A stretch of 64,000 bases of DNA, taken from positions 1,391,749 to 1,455,748 of the forward strand of contig NZ_CP059563.1 in assembly GCF_014054725.1 (NCBI RefSeq). Direction: 5' to 3'. The notes beneath the pieces were generated by a model. It was not told the DNA's origin, did no database searches, and saw nothing but the letters and a program-made list of their open reading frames with translations. Positions 54,530 to 64,000 of this stretch are shown in pieces. Made by a program: the position numbers and the translations under genes. The first letter of the stretch is position 1. Every line of letters begins with the position of its first letter. Source of the stretch: Conchiformibius steedae. Its GTDB lineage: Bacteria; Pseudomonadota; Gammaproteobacteria; Burkholderiales; Neisseriaceae.

Positions 54530-55885
54530 ATGAGTTTTCAATCGGCTGAAATTTTGGAAACCGTGAAAATGGTTGCCGACCAAAATTTTGATGTGCGTAC
54601 GCTTACCATCGGCATTGATTTACACGACTGCATCAGCAGCGATATTCACACCTTAAATCAGAAAATTTACGACAAAATCACCCGCACAGGGGCAAATTTG
54701 GTGCAAACGGCACACGATTTGTCGGCAAAATACGGCGTGCCGATTGTGAATCAGCGCATTTCGGTTACGCCCATCGCGCAAATCGCGGCGGCAACAGGGG
54801 CAAACAGCTATGTTTCCATCGCGCAAACGCTGGATAAGGCTGCGAAAGCCATCGGTGTGTCGTTTATCGGCGGATTTTCCACGCTGGCGCAAAAGGGTTT
54901 AACCCCATCGGGCAAGGTGTTGATTGATTCCTTGCCTGAAGCGATGGCGCAAACGGATATTGTGTGTGCTTCGGTAAACATCGGCAGCACCCGCGCAGGC
55001 ATCAATATGGATGCGGTAAAACTGATGGGCGAAACCATCAAACGCACTGCCGAAGCCACGCCCGAAGGTTTCGGCTGTGCCAAAATCGTGGTGTTTTGCA
55101 ATGCGGTAAACGACAATCCGTTTATGGCGGGCGCGTTTCACGGTGCGGGCGAAGGCGATGTGATGCTGAATGTGGGCGTGTCGGGACCGGGAGTGGTTCA
55201 AGCCGCCTTGGCGGGACGTAATGCGGAAGATTTAACCGAAATCGCCGAAATCGTGAAAAAAACGGCGTTTAAAATCACGCGTGTGGGCGAGTTAATCGGA
55301 CACGAAGCGGCAAAACGGCTGAATATTCCGTTTAGCATTTTGGACTTGTCGCTCGCGCCAACCCCTGCGGTGGGCGACAGCGTGGCGCGGATTTTGGAAG
55401 CGATGGGCTTGAGTGTCTGCGGTACGCACGGCACCACGGCGGCGTTGGCATTGCTCAACGATGCAGTTAAAAAAGGCGGCATGATGGCAAGCAGCACGGT
55501 GGGCGGTTTAAGCGGTGCGTTTATTCCCGTTTCTGAAGACGAAGGCATGATTGCCGCTGCCGAAGCAGGCATACTCACTTTAGACAAATTGGAAGCGATG
55601 ACTGCAGTTTGCTCGGTGGGTTTGGACATGATTGCCGTTCCCGGACACACGCCCGCTTCCACCATCGCAGGCATTATTGCTGACGAAGCCGCCATCGGCA
55701 TGATTAACGGCAAAACCACCGCCGTGCGTATTATTCCCGTTACGGGCAAAGACGTGGGCGAAAGCGTGGAATTTGGCGGTTTGCTCGGTTACGCGCCGAT
55801 TATGCCTGTGAAATCAGGTTCGTGCGAAGTATTTGTCAATCGCGGCGGACGCATTCCCGCGCCTGTTCAGGCTTTAAAAAACTAA
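54530..55885 (+). CDS. UPF0210 (DUF711, PFL-like) protein
   Basis: A 451-residue protein of the UPF0210 family, structurally related to pyruvate formate-lyase-like folds but of unproven activity. Conserved parts seen are [15 protein letters not shown] near residue 20, [12 protein letters not shown] near 108, [16 protein letters not shown] near 147, [15 protein letters not shown] [14 protein letters not shown] near 299 and a long alternating C-terminal region. It forms an operon with the ACT gene 20 bp upstream. Confidence 0.9.
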   Translation: MSFQSAEILETVKMVADQNFDVRTLTIGIDLHDCISSDIHTLNQKIYDKITRTGANLVQTAHDLSAKYGVPIVNQRISVTPIAQIAAATGANSYVSIAQTLDKAAKAIGVSFIGGFSTLAQKGLTPSGKVLIDSLPEAMAQTDIVCASVNIGSTRAGINMDAVKLMGETIKRTAEATPEGFGCAKIVVFCNAVNDNPFMAGAFHGAGEGDVMLNVGVSGPGVVQAALAGRNAEDLTEIAEIVKKTAFKITRVGELIGHEAAKRLNIPFSILDLSLAPTPAVGDSVARILEAMGLSVCGTHGTTAALALLNDAVKKGGMMASSTVGGLSGAFIPVSEDEGMIAAAEAGILTLDKLEAMTAVCSVGLDMIAVPGHTPASTIAGIIADEAAIGMINGKTTAVRIIPVTGKDVGESVEFGGLLGYAPIMPVKSGSCEVFVNRGGRIPAPVQALKN

Positions 55886-55897
55886 AGTCTATTGCTC

Positions 55898-55935
55898 AAA
55901 AACCATGCCCGCCAAAAACGGCGGGCATGGTTTTT
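55898..55935. terminator. Bidirectional terminator
   Basis: AACCATGCCCGCC and GGCGGGCATGGTT form a perfect stem with a 6-nt loop (about 55901-55932), flanked by A and T runs. It sits between two convergent genes. Confidence 0.88.
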
Positions 55936-57331
55936 AGTGTTCCTTGCCTGCTTCATCGCTGCGGCTGATGGTAAACCCCGTAAAGCCGTAAGCCAGCGTT
56001 AAAATCAGACTTAAATAGCAGAAAAACGCATAAGGCACATAGTCAATCACAGGCACACCCAAAATTCCCGCCAAAAACGCACCATACACGCCCCAAGGCA
56101 CCAAAGGATTGATAACCGTTCCCGCATCTTCAATGGTACGCGCCAAATTGCGCGGGTGCAGGTTTAGTTTTTGATACAAAGGTTTAAAGGTATTACCTGT
56201 CAGCAGCAGGCTTAAATATTGTTCGCCGATTAACACATTGATACCAAAGGCAGTGGCAGCAGCGGTGGCAGTAGCACGTCCCACGCCTGTCAGCAAATGG
56301 GCAATACCCGCCAACAAAGCAGGCAAAATCCCCAAACCGTGCAACAATCCCCCCAAACTCAATGCCAAAATCACAATGGTTTGCGTAAAAAACATGCTTT
56401 CCATGCCGCCGCGCGACACCAGCTTGCCTACCGCGCCCAAATCCACGCCTTCAGCGGGTTTGTAACCGCCAAAAAACCAGCCGCCCAATTGCGCCATGCT
56501 CGGATTGCTGTGAATAAAGGTAATCGCCACCGCCGTAAAAATCGTGGCGATAATGGTGTAAACGGCGTTTACCTTACGCACTGCCAACACCAGCAGCACC
56601 GCAAACGGAATCAGTGCATAAGTATGCACCAAACCGCTGTCCAGCAATTTTTGCTGCAACGCCGCCGTTTCCGCTAAATCCGCCTGTACCGTTTGTCCCG
56701 CCATCAGCCAAAACAACAACGCCGTCAGCAGCCATGCGGGAACGGTGGTGTACATCATGTTTTTGATGTGTTCAAACAAATCAATCCCCACAATGGAAGC
56801 GGCGATACCCGTGGTGTCCGACAGCGGCGACATTTTGTCGCCAAACAACGCCCCCGACACCACCGCACCCGCCACCACCGCAGGATTGGCATCAAATGCC
56901 GATGCCATGCCCATAAACGCCACCCCCGCCGTGGCACAAGTGGTGAAACCGCTGCCCAAAGACACACCAATCACCGAACACAGCACAAACGCCGACAAAT
57001 AAAAAAACTGCGGCGACAACCAGTCAAAACCATAATACATCAGCGTGGGAATCGCCCCCGACATCATCAGCGCCGACACCAGCAGCCCGATAAAGAAAAA
57101 CAGGTAAATCGCGCCAATGCCCGACACCACCCCTTTTGCCATCTGTTCCTGCATATCGGCAAAACTTTGGCGTTTAAACGCGCCGTAAGCCAACAACCCG
57201 CACATCACCAAAATAATCGACAAATGCGGTACCCAGCCCAAACCAATCATGGTAAAGCCCATCACCGCCACAATCGCCACCGCAATCGTTAGCGCTTCGG
57301 CAGGTTTCATTTTTAATAAAGTTTCGCTCAT
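55934..57331 (-). CDS. NhaC-family Na+/H+ antiporter
   Basis: A 465-residue polytopic transporter of about 11-12 helices. NhaC/ArsB-type signatures are VSLGSGFTTCATAGVAFMGMA near residue 125 and GALFGDKMSPLSDTTGIAASIVGID near 158, the ion-binding aspartate region. GEQYLSLLLTGNTF near 368 and NPLVPWGVYGAF near 405 follow. It probably exchanges sodium (or a charged metabolite such as malate/lactate, as MleN does) for protons. GGAGA lies about 8 nt before the ATG at 57329-57331. Confidence 0.85.
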   Translation of the reverse strand: MSETLLKMKPAEALTIAVAIVAVMGFTMIGLGWVPHLSIILVMCGLLAYGAFKRQSFADMQEQMAKGVVSGIGAIYLFFFIGLLVSALMMSGAIPTLMYYGFDWLSPQFFYLSAFVLCSVIGVSLGSGFTTCATAGVAFMGMASAFDANPAVVAGAVVSGALFGDKMSPLSDTTGIAASIVGIDLFEHIKNMMYTTVPAWLLTALLFWLMAGQTVQADLAETAALQQKLLDSGLVHTYALIPFAVLLVLAVRKVNAVYTIIATIFTAVAITFIHSNPSMAQLGGWFFGGYKPAEGVDLGAVGKLVSRGGMESMFFTQTIVILALSLGGLLHGLGILPALLAGIAHLLTGVGRATATAAATAFGINVLIGEQYLSLLLTGNTFKPLYQKLNLHPRNLARTIEDAGTVINPLVPWGVYGAFLAGILGVPVIDYVPYAFFCYLSLILTLAYGFTGFTISRSDEAGKEH

Positions 57332-57517
57332 AAGCGTGTCTCCAATTTGCTTGTAAACGGCTTTATACTGCGTATTCCCCCAATTGACAATACAAAAATT
57401 TGCACAACCTTTGCAGAAAAAAACGCAGTCTGTCCGCAATCATGCCTTGCAAAGCCTGTTCATAACCCCATATCATTTGTTCACACACCCATCATCAACC
57501 ACAACGAGAGTAAAAAC

Positions 57518-57760
57518 ATGAAACCCGATTCCCAACCCAACACCCTGCCCGTTCCCGTGCAAACACAGCAGCAGTCTGCCAAACAACAAGGCGATTGGTG
57601 CAACAAATTAAATGCTTTAAAACAAGAAGCGCAAAAGCAGTTGCAGCCGCACGCGCAACGCGCCGACCGTTTGATTAAAGAAAAACCCTATCACGCGGTA
57701 GGCATTGCCGCCTTATTCGGTTTGCTGATGGGCACATTATTCAAGAAGCGGCGCAAATAA
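57518..57760 (+). CDS. YqjD/ElaB-family (DUF883) membrane-anchored protein
   Basis: An 80-residue protein with a hydrophilic, helical Gln-rich body and one C-terminal transmembrane segment (YHAVGIAALFGLLMGTLF) before a basic tail (KKRRK). This is the DUF883 plan of YqjD and ElaB, inner-membrane proteins that bind ribosomes in stationary-phase E. coli. Its stop overlaps the next start by one base (TAATG). Confidence 0.85.
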   Translation: MKPDSQPNTLPVPVQTQQQSAKQQGDWCNKLNALKQEAQKQLQPHAQRADRLIKEKPYHAVGIAALFGLLMGTLFKKRRK

Positions 57761-58206
57761 TGGGTATCCGACACGATTGGCAGCGCACTAAATGGCTGTT
57801 GGCGCAAGGCAGCGAATTACTGTGGCTGCGTTTGCGCCTGCTGCGCTGGGATTTGCGCGGACAAATGGCGCAGATGGTTAAAATTGCCATCATGGTAGCA
57901 GCAGCAGCAGTTTTGCTGATGGTAGCACTGACTGCGCTGATGATTGCCTTATATGTTTGGCTGCCTGCACAAGCCAAAGTGTGGGTATTCGGCAGCTTGG
58001 GCGTACTGACGCTGTTGGCAGGCGCGTGGCTGCTGCGGCGCGTACCTGCTTTGTGGCGACAATGCGCGGCTCAAACCACGCACACTTTAAACGCCATCGG
58101 TGGCGATTTACGTCTGCTGCAACGCCAGTTGCGCCCCGATAGCCACGATGCCGAGATTGTTGAAGCATCAGAGAAACCTGCTGTTGCACCACCACAAGGA
58201 AAATAA
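57760..58206 (+). CDS. YqjE-like phage-holin-fold membrane protein
   Basis: A 148-residue protein with two strong helices (about 41-69 and 72-93), preceded by an amphipathic basic region and followed by a hydrophilic tail. It corresponds to the YqjE family (Actino_phage_holin-like), which commonly follows yqjD. The function is not established. Confidence 0.8.
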   Translation: MGIRHDWQRTKWLLAQGSELLWLRLRLLRWDLRGQMAQMVKIAIMVAAAAVLLMVALTALMIALYVWLPAQAKVWVFGSLGVLTLLAGAWLLRRVPALWRQCAAQTTHTLNAIGGDLRLLQRQLRPDSHDAEIVEASEKPAVAPPQGK

Positions 58207-58210
58207 CATT

Positions 58211-58480
58211 ATGGACAAACGTGAAGAAATAGAAGCCCGTTGCAGCCAATTGCGCCGCCATATTGATACTTCGCCGCCACCGCAGTCTTCGGTGCGCCAA
58301 CAGGCTCAAAAAGCCGCCGACACCCTGCAACGTGCCGCGCAATTGGCGCAAACCGTTGCTGCCGTGCGCCGCTCGCCCGTCAGCCGTGCCATTATCGGGG
58401 CATTGCCCGTGGGTAAGAAAAAGCGCATTGCTGCGGCGGTACTGATGACGGCTTGGCAGTTGGCAAAACGCAAAAAATAA
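58211..58480 (+). CDS. YqjK-like small protein
   Basis: An 89-residue basic protein starting MDKREEIEARCSQLRRHID, with a helical central part and a C-terminal hydrophobic stretch (IAAAVLMTAWQLAKRKK). From position and size it takes the place of YqjK, the third gene of yqjD-yqjE-yqjK. The sequence match itself is weak. Confidence 0.65.
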   Translation: MDKREEIEARCSQLRRHIDTSPPPQSSVRQQAQKAADTLQRAAQLAQTVAAVRRSPVSRAIIGALPVGKKKRIAAAVLMTAWQLAKRKK

Positions 58481-58492
58481 TCTACAATCAAA

Positions 58493-58529
58493 ACGCCCCT
58501 TGTGTTGAGAACAAGGGGCGTGGTTTTTT
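58493..58529. terminator. Terminator between yqj genes and obgE
   Basis: ACGCCCCTTGT (58493-58503) pairs perfectly with ACAAGGGGCGT (58511-58521), followed by GGTTTTTT. It is strong for the plus strand and weaker (TTTTG) for obgE on the minus strand. Confidence 0.85.
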
Positions 58530-58538
58530 AACGGCGAT

Positions 58539-59666
<1,128 letters not shown>

Positions 59667-59900
59667 TCACATTCCTTTTTGCCGGCACGGGCGAACGCTG
59701 CTGCGTTTTCACCGTGTTGGCAAGATTAAAAAACTGCCAAACATTATAGCGAAAACGCCACATTTTTTCGCCCTTTTCGCCCCTGCGCAGGCATTTTTGG
59801 CTTTTTTCCAGTTAATTCAAACAGTAAACTTTAAACCACGCAGCAGCTGTGTTATCATCTTGCTTTTTTTCATACCCTTATTTTCTATTTTTCCGAAATC

Positions 59901-60473
59901 ATGTTCGCAAAAACGTTTCTGACCGCCGCTGCCATTTTGTGCTGCGGCAGCGTTTGGGCGCAAAGCACCCACCCCGACAACGGCAATATCGTCCAACACT
60001 ATCCCAACGGCAGCAAAAAACTCACCGCATCGTTTAAAAACGGGCAGCCGGACGGCACTTGGACGCGCTGGCACGACAACGGCAACAAATCCGAAGAGCT
60101 GGTGTACCGCGAAGGCAAAATTGAAGGCAAAGGCACCATGTGGTACCGCAACGGCAGCAAACGCAGCGAAAAGTATTTTGAAAACAATGTGGAACACGGC
60201 ACGTCGCGGGCGTGGTACCCCAACGGCGGCAAACAGCAGGAAATTGAAATGCGCCACGGCGAACCCGTCAATATCATCACTTGGAACGCCAATGGCAACC
60301 TGACCGCCGAATTTCATGTCACAGACGGCAAACGCACGGGCATGAGCATGGCATGGCACAACAACGGCAACAAACGTTCCGAGCGCGTGTATGTGGAAGG
60401 CGTGTTGGTGTCCGAGCAAAGTTGGGACGAACAGGGCAATCCCATCGGCGGTCAAAACAACGACGACGAATAA
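59901..60473 (+). CDS. Secreted MORN-repeat (YwqK-type) protein
   Basis: A 190-residue protein with a signal peptide (cleavage near SVWAQ). Five or six MORN_2-type repeats follow with the pattern YPNGSKK...FKNGQPDGTW, HDNGNKSEEL, YRNGSKRSEKYFENN, YPNGGKQQEIE and HNNGNKRSERVY. Such repeats form beta-hairpin ladders. Neisseriaceae often carry them in exported proteins, and the YwqK group includes toxin-antidote partners. No toxin is adjacent, so the role is open. The 234-bp gap to obgE holds the two divergent promoters and nothing else I can name. Confidence 0.75.
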   Translation: MFAKTFLTAAAILCCGSVWAQSTHPDNGNIVQHYPNGSKKLTASFKNGQPDGTWTRWHDNGNKSEELVYREGKIEGKGTMWYRNGSKRSEKYFENNVEHGTSRAWYPNGGKQQEIEMRHGEPVNIITWNANGNLTAEFHVTDGKRTGMSMAWHNNGNKRSERVYVEGVLVSEQSWDEQGNPIGGQNNDDE

Positions 60474-60500
60474 GCCCCGAATCATCAAAAGGATAGTGTT

Positions 60501-61343
60501 ATGTGCCAACTGCTGGGAATGAACTGCAATACCCCTACTGATATCGTGTTTTCGTTTGAAGGCTTTAGCAAACGCGGCGGACTGACCGACCACCACACGG
60601 ACGGCTTCGGCATCGGTTTTTTTGAAGGACGCGGCTTGCGCCTGTTTCTCGACAACCGCCCCAGCGCCCATTCGCCCGTTGCCGAGCTGATACGCCAATA
60701 CCAAATCAAATCCGAAAACGTGATTGCCCACATCCGCAAAGCCACGCAAGGGCAAGTGTTATTGGAAAACACCCACCCTTTCCGTCGCGAATTGTGGGGA
60801 CGCTACTGGCTGTTCGCCCACAACGGACATTTAAACGGTTTTGTTCCACCACAGGGCGAGTATTTTACCCCCGTGGGCAATACCGATTCGGAACGAGCGT
60901 TTTGCTATATTTTGGAACAACTGCGCCAACGTTTTACCGAGCAGCCCGAACGCGATGTTTTGTTTGCTGCTGTGCGCGATTTGGTTGGCGAAATCCGCGC
61001 CCACGGTTTGTTTAATATGATGTTGTCTAACGGCGAAATGCTGTTTGCCCACACCAGCACGCTGTTGTTTTATATTGTGCGCCAAGCGCCGTTTGGCAAG
61101 GCGAATTTATCGGATGCGGAAGTGTCGATTGACTTTACCGAAGTGACCACGCCCAAAGACCGTGTGGCGGTGATTGCCACGCTGCCGCTTACCGACAACG
61201 AAACGTGGACTCAGTTGGCACAAAATGAATTGGTGTTGTTTCAACAGGGCGAAATCGTCTGCCGCGACAGACCCGACTTGCCTGTGTATTTAAGCAAAGA
61301 AGAAGGTTTGCGGATTGCCCGCAGTGTGGGTGCGGCACTTTAA
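60501..61343 (+). CDS. Class II glutamine amidotransferase (YafJ-like)
   Basis: A 280-residue protein whose N-terminal Cys (MCQLLGMNCNTP) is the Ntn nucleophile after Met removal. The glutaminase domain continues with DGFGIGFFEGRG, AHIRKATQG near residue 76, THPFRRELWGRYWLFAHNGHL near 93 and GNTDSERAF. No synthase domain is present, as in YafJ. The substrate is unknown. AAAGGATAG lies before the ATG. Confidence 0.85.
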   Translation: MCQLLGMNCNTPTDIVFSFEGFSKRGGLTDHHTDGFGIGFFEGRGLRLFLDNRPSAHSPVAELIRQYQIKSENVIAHIRKATQGQVLLENTHPFRRELWGRYWLFAHNGHLNGFVPPQGEYFTPVGNTDSERAFCYILEQLRQRFTEQPERDVLFAAVRDLVGEIRAHGLFNMMLSNGEMLFAHTSTLLFYIVRQAPFGKANLSDAEVSIDFTEVTTPKDRVAVIATLPLTDNETWTQLAQNELVLFQQGEIVCRDRPDLPVYLSKEEGLRIARSVGAAL

Positions 61344-61479
61344 TTGGTAACAAAAAAACGCAACAAGGCGAACAACAGCGGTGTCCGCCTTTTATTGCTC
61401 TGCCGATTGGGGAATTGACAAAAACCCCCTAACATTTTATAAACGCAGCTTACAAAAACACACAAACCTTAACAAAACC

Positions 61480-62124
61480 ATGCTCACAATCACCCCCGTC
61501 AGCGAAAACGCCCTATTGTGCTGCCACGATGATGTGGCGGATTTGTCTGCCCAACGCAAATGGTGGGCATTTGCCGATGCCGCTGCCCGTTTGTCTGATG
61601 TTGCCGAAAGCATTGTCGGCATGAATAATGTTACCGTATTCGCCCACCCCGATGCGGATTTACACGCGCTCGCCGATGTGTTGCGCGAACAGTGGTCTCA
61701 CACCGCAGCAACCGATTTTCAAGGCAAACACATTGAGATTCCCGTGCATTACGGCGGCGAATACGGGGAAGATTTGGCGGCGGTGGCAACCTATCACGGC
61801 ATCACACCCGCCGAAGTGGTGGCACGCCACACCCAACCCGTTTACACGGTGTTTATGATGGGTTTTCAACCGGGGTTTCCCTATTTGGGCGGCTTGCCCG
61901 AACACCTGCACACCCCACGCCGTGATGTGCCGCGCACACAGGTAGCAGCGGGTTCGGTGGGCATCGGTGGCAGCCAAACGGGGATTTATCCCTTTGCCTC
62001 ACCGGGGGGGTGGCAGATTATCGGGCGCACCGAACTGCCGCTGTTTCGTGCCGATGCCGAACCGCCTGCCCTGCTGGCAGCGGGCGACACCGTGTCGTTT
62101 ACCCTTGCTTCCCTGACCCTCTGA
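61480..62124 (+). CDS. pxpB: 5-oxoprolinase subunit B (KipI-like)
   Basis: A 214-residue protein of the KipI/allophanate hydrolase subunit 1 family, one of three subunits of 5-oxoprolinase. It contains IPVHYGGEYGEDLAAVA near residue 87 and YTVFMMGFQPGFPYLGGLPE near 123. VAAGSVGIGGSQTGIYPFASPGGW near 150 follows. A G7 run (62004-62010) encodes part of SPGGW. The ATG at 61480 gives MLTITPVSENALL; a longer in-frame start at 61381 is not conserved-looking. pxpC follows in 10 bp. Confidence 0.9.
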   Translation: MLTITPVSENALLCCHDDVADLSAQRKWWAFADAAARLSDVAESIVGMNNVTVFAHPDADLHALADVLREQWSHTAATDFQGKHIEIPVHYGGEYGEDLAAVATYHGITPAEVVARHTQPVYTVFMMGFQPGFPYLGGLPEHLHTPRRDVPRTQVAAGSVGIGGSQTGIYPFASPGGWQIIGRTELPLFRADAEPPALLAAGDTVSFTLASLTL

Positions 62125-62134
62125 TTTTCCCGCC

Positions 62135-63061
62135 ATGATTACCGTTCTCGACACCCCCGCCTTTTCCACCCTGCAAGACCTCGGACGACACGGACTGCGC
62201 CGCCACGGTATCGGTCATGCGGGCGCAATGGATACGCTTGCCCTACGCGCAGGCAATATTTTACTCGGCAACCCCGAATCCGCCGCCGCCATTGAAACTG
62301 CACTGGGCGGACTAACCCTGCGTTTTGAGTGCGACAGCAGCTTTTGCATCACGGGCGCACTCTATCAAGCCGAATTAGACGGCGCAGCCGTGCATTCCTA
62401 TTGGCGTTATCCCGTGCGTAAAGGGCAAACCCTGCGCCTGATTCGCGCCGTGCAAGGCATGTATGGTTATGTGTGCATACGTGGCGGATTCGCCGTAGAA
62501 GAAGTGTTGGGCTCGCGCAGCACCGATGCCAAAGCACAGTTTGGCGGATGGCACGGTCGCGCCTTGCAAGCGGGCGACATTCTGCCCCTAGGCAGCAGCC
62601 AACCCACCCCGCAATCGCGCATCGGCATCGCCCCCATCGGGTTTACCCACCGCATTCATGCCGTGATTTCGTCTGAATACAGCCACTTTACCCGCAAAGC
62701 CCATTACCGCTTTTGGCAAAACGCATGGACGCTGCAAAGCAACAGCAACCGCATGGGCTACCGTTTCGGCGGCGGCGTGCTGGAACGCGCCCAGCACGAA
62801 GAAATGCCGTCCCACGCCGTACAATTCGGCACGGTACAAGTTCCCCCCAACGGACAACCCATCGTGCTGATGGCAGACACCCAAACCACAGGCGGCTATC
62901 CCAAAATCGCCTGCATCGCCCAAGCCGATTTGGGAAGGCTGGCACAAGTGCGCTTTGGCAGCCGCATTTATTTTCAAATCGCCACCGCCGAAGAAGCTGC
63001 CAAACTGCGCCGCCGCAACGAAGCCTATCTCAACCAAATCCGCATGATTGCCAATCAGTGA
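62135..63061 (+). CDS. pxpC: 5-oxoprolinase subunit C (KipA-like)
   Basis: A 308-residue protein of the KipA/allophanate hydrolase subunit 2 family. The hallmark opening TVLDTPAFSTLQDLGRHGLRRHGIGHAGAMD is complete. YVCIRGGFAVEEVLGSRSTDA near residue 112, SNRMGYRFGG near 205 and the C-terminal TTGGYPKIACIAQADLGRLAQ near 245 are also present. With PxpA and PxpB it forms the ATP-dependent pyroglutamate-cleaving enzyme. Confidence 0.92.
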   Translation: MITVLDTPAFSTLQDLGRHGLRRHGIGHAGAMDTLALRAGNILLGNPESAAAIETALGGLTLRFECDSSFCITGALYQAELDGAAVHSYWRYPVRKGQTLRLIRAVQGMYGYVCIRGGFAVEEVLGSRSTDAKAQFGGWHGRALQAGDILPLGSSQPTPQSRIGIAPIGFTHRIHAVISSEYSHFTRKAHYRFWQNAWTLQSNSNRMGYRFGGGVLERAQHEEMPSHAVQFGTVQVPPNGQPIVLMADTQTTGGYPKIACIAQADLGRLAQVRFGSRIYFQIATAEEAAKLRRRNEAYLNQIRMIANQ

Positions 63062-63062
63062 T

Positions 63063-63102
63063 AAAAAATTCCCCCGAACCATCTGATTCGGGGGAATTTT
63101 TT
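63063..63102. terminator. Bidirectional terminator after pxpC
   Basis: AAAAAATTCCCCCGAA (63063-63078) and TTCGGGGGAATTTTTT (63087-63102) are perfect inverted repeats with an 8-nt loop. It can end pxpC and block transcription coming from prpF. Confidence 0.9.
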
Positions 63103-63120
63103 ATCTCAACACCTTAATCT

Positions 63121-63227
63121 TATAGTTGATGAAAATAAAAACGAGATAAGACGACAACGCCCGCCGTGTACGCGCAGTACATCAGGGCATTGGCAACGCC
63201 TTATCGTTGCAATTTTAATCAACTATA
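63121..63227. mobile_element. Correia-like miniature element
   Basis: A 107-bp element bounded by perfect 10-bp inverted repeats, TATAGTTGAT (63121-63130) and ATCAACTATA (63218-63227). The inside resembles neisserial Correia elements: an AAAATAAAAACGAGATAAG stretch, ACGACAACGCC, a GTAC pair and GGCAACGCC. The right end contains the prpF stop codon (63223-63225). The classical Correia end is TATAGTGGATTAA, so this is a variant family. Confidence 0.75.
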
Positions 63228-64000
63228 CTTCCTGCAAACAATCTTCAGGCACACGCACCCAACCTTCCATAATCACCCGTGCGCTGCGGCTCATCACCGC
63301 TTTTGCCGCCCGCCATCTGCCGTCTGCGCCCTGCTGCGCCGCCGCGCCCACGCGCAGCGTTCCCGAAGGATGACCGAAACGCACCGATTCGCGCGTACCG
63401 CCGCCCGCCGCCGCATGCACCAGTGTTCCCGACACCGCCGCCGCCGTGGCAATCGCCACCGAAGCCGTCCCCATCATGGCATGATGCAGCTTGCCCATGC
63501 TCATTGCCCGCACCAGCAAATCCACGTCTGCCGCCGCCACCGTTTTGCCCGCAGACGACACATAATCCTGCGGCGGGGCTACCCAAGCAATTTTGGGCGT
63601 ATGGGCGCGGTTTGCCGCTTCCGACACATCGTTAATCAAACCCATTTTCAACGCCCCATAAGCGCGGATGGTTTCCAATTTTGCCAATTCCGCAGGATGA
63701 GCATTGATGTCGTCCTGCAACTCCGTACCGCTGTAGCCCAAATCCGCCGCATTCACAAAAATCGTGGGAATCCCCGAATTAATCAGCGTGGCGCGTAAAC
63801 GTCCCCATTCGGGAATGTCCAATTCGTCCACCACATTGCCTGTGGGAAACATATCACCTTCGCCGTCTGCGGGGTCAAGAAAGGCAATTTCCACTTCGGC
63901 AGCGGGAAAGGTAACACCGTCCAATTCAAAATCACCGCATTCCTGTACTTCGCCGTCTGTGATGGGGATTTTAGCGACAATGGTTTTACCGATATTCGCC
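63223..64000 (-). CDS. prpF: 2-methylaconitate isomerase PrpF (3' part)
   Basis: The last 258 codons are present; the start lies beyond the right edge. PrpF converts 2-methyl-trans-aconitate, the AcnD product, into the cis form that continues the methylcitrate cycle. The reading frame is open to the edge. It shows FPTGNVVDELDIP, LINSGIPTIFVNAADLGY, PKIAWVAPPQDYV and SMGKLHHAMMGTASVAIATAAAVSGTLVH, all typical of the family's diaminopimelate-epimerase-like fold. The final residues (CLQEV) and stop fall in the Correia-like element. A TTG at 63922-63924 is not the true start. Confidence 0.93.
   Translation of the reverse strand, partial: ANIGKTIVAKIPITDGEVQECGDFELDGVTFPAAEVEIAFLDPADGEGDMFPTGNVVDELDIPEWGRLRATLINSGIPTIFVNAADLGYSGTELQDDINAHPAELAKLETIRAYGALKMGLINDVSEAANRAHTPKIAWVAPPQDYVSSAGKTVAAADVDLLVRAMSMGKLHHAMMGTASVAIATAAAVSGTLVHAAAGGGTRESVRFGHPSGTLRVGAAAQQGADGRWRAAKAVMSRSARVIMEGWVRVPEDCLQEV

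Noticed and set aside
59817..60755. Long open frame on the minus strand opposite the MORN and amidotransferase genes
   Set aside because: It covers two clearly coding plus-strand genes, has no family resemblance and no ribosome-binding site, and arises from the repetitive codons of the MORN repeats.

Overview
The window reads as chromosomal DNA of a betaproteobacterium of the family Neisseriaceae. The evidence is a dihydrolipoamide dehydrogenase with its own N-terminal lipoyl domain, the dapA-bamC pair, adjacent sspA-sspB, the prpB/prpC/acnD/prpF methylcitrate set, and a 107-bp Correia-like miniature element with TATAG...CTATA ends. The genus cannot be fixed from this sequence. Complete DNA-uptake-like words are rare: I found four copies of the core GGCTGCCTGAA and none of the meningococcal GCCGTCTGAA.

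Layout. 0-9 kb: the 5' end of parB, a YccS-type membrane protein, a Fur-box-controlled small RNA candidate, an S4-domain protein, thrB, an EamA transporter behind an attenuator-like leader, rpoH, fadD, a small secreted protein and apt. 9-19 kb: a methylcitrate region (prpB, prpC, acnD). It is interrupted by two AT-rich cysteine-containing exported paralogues, a LysE exporter, a ricin-lectin-like lipoprotein, two decayed transporters and a trans-aconitate methyltransferase. 19-31 kb: pxpA, ruvB, a GlcD-type oxidase, lpxL, dapA, bamC, rdgB, gltX, gluQ and nudF; much of this housekeeping block is clearly AT-richer than its surroundings. 30-35 kb: betB-betA-betT for choline uptake and glycine betaine synthesis, with an unusual in-frame membrane extension on BetA. 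35-50 kb: moeB, greB, lpdA, marC, pcm, a rhodanese, rppH, metZ, a second lipid A acyltransferase, uup, a hydrolase, an Smr protein, a methyltransferase and pta. 50.6-53.1 kb: an AT-rich accessory island. 53-64 kb: sspA-sspB, an ACT protein with its UPF0210 partner, an nhaC-type antiporter, a yqjD-yqjE operon, obgE, a MORN protein, a class II amidotransferase, pxpB-pxpC and the 3' part of prpF.

How the genes work together. PrpC, AcnD, PrpF and PrpB make up the propionate-degrading methylcitrate cycle. PxpA, PxpB and PxpC form 5-oxoprolinase. Each set is split between about 9-20 kb and 61-64 kb, and an acnD/pxpA junction faces a pxpC/prpF junction, which suggests rearrangement of one ancestral cluster.

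The strongest candidate for a new system is at 50.66-53.07 kb. A HAD phosphatase, a phosphoribosyltransferase-like protein and a DprA-like SLOG protein form an operon resembling ShosTA-type anti-phage modules. A heptanucleotide tandem repeat lies between a well-placed ATG and the HAD reading frame. By direct codon counting, the present four full units leave the ATG out of frame, while two or five units put it in frame. This is the arithmetic of a phase-variable switch on a predicted defence operon. The second notable item is the Fur-box-controlled small RNA at about 2.93-3.05 kb, whose organisation resembles neisserial NrrF.
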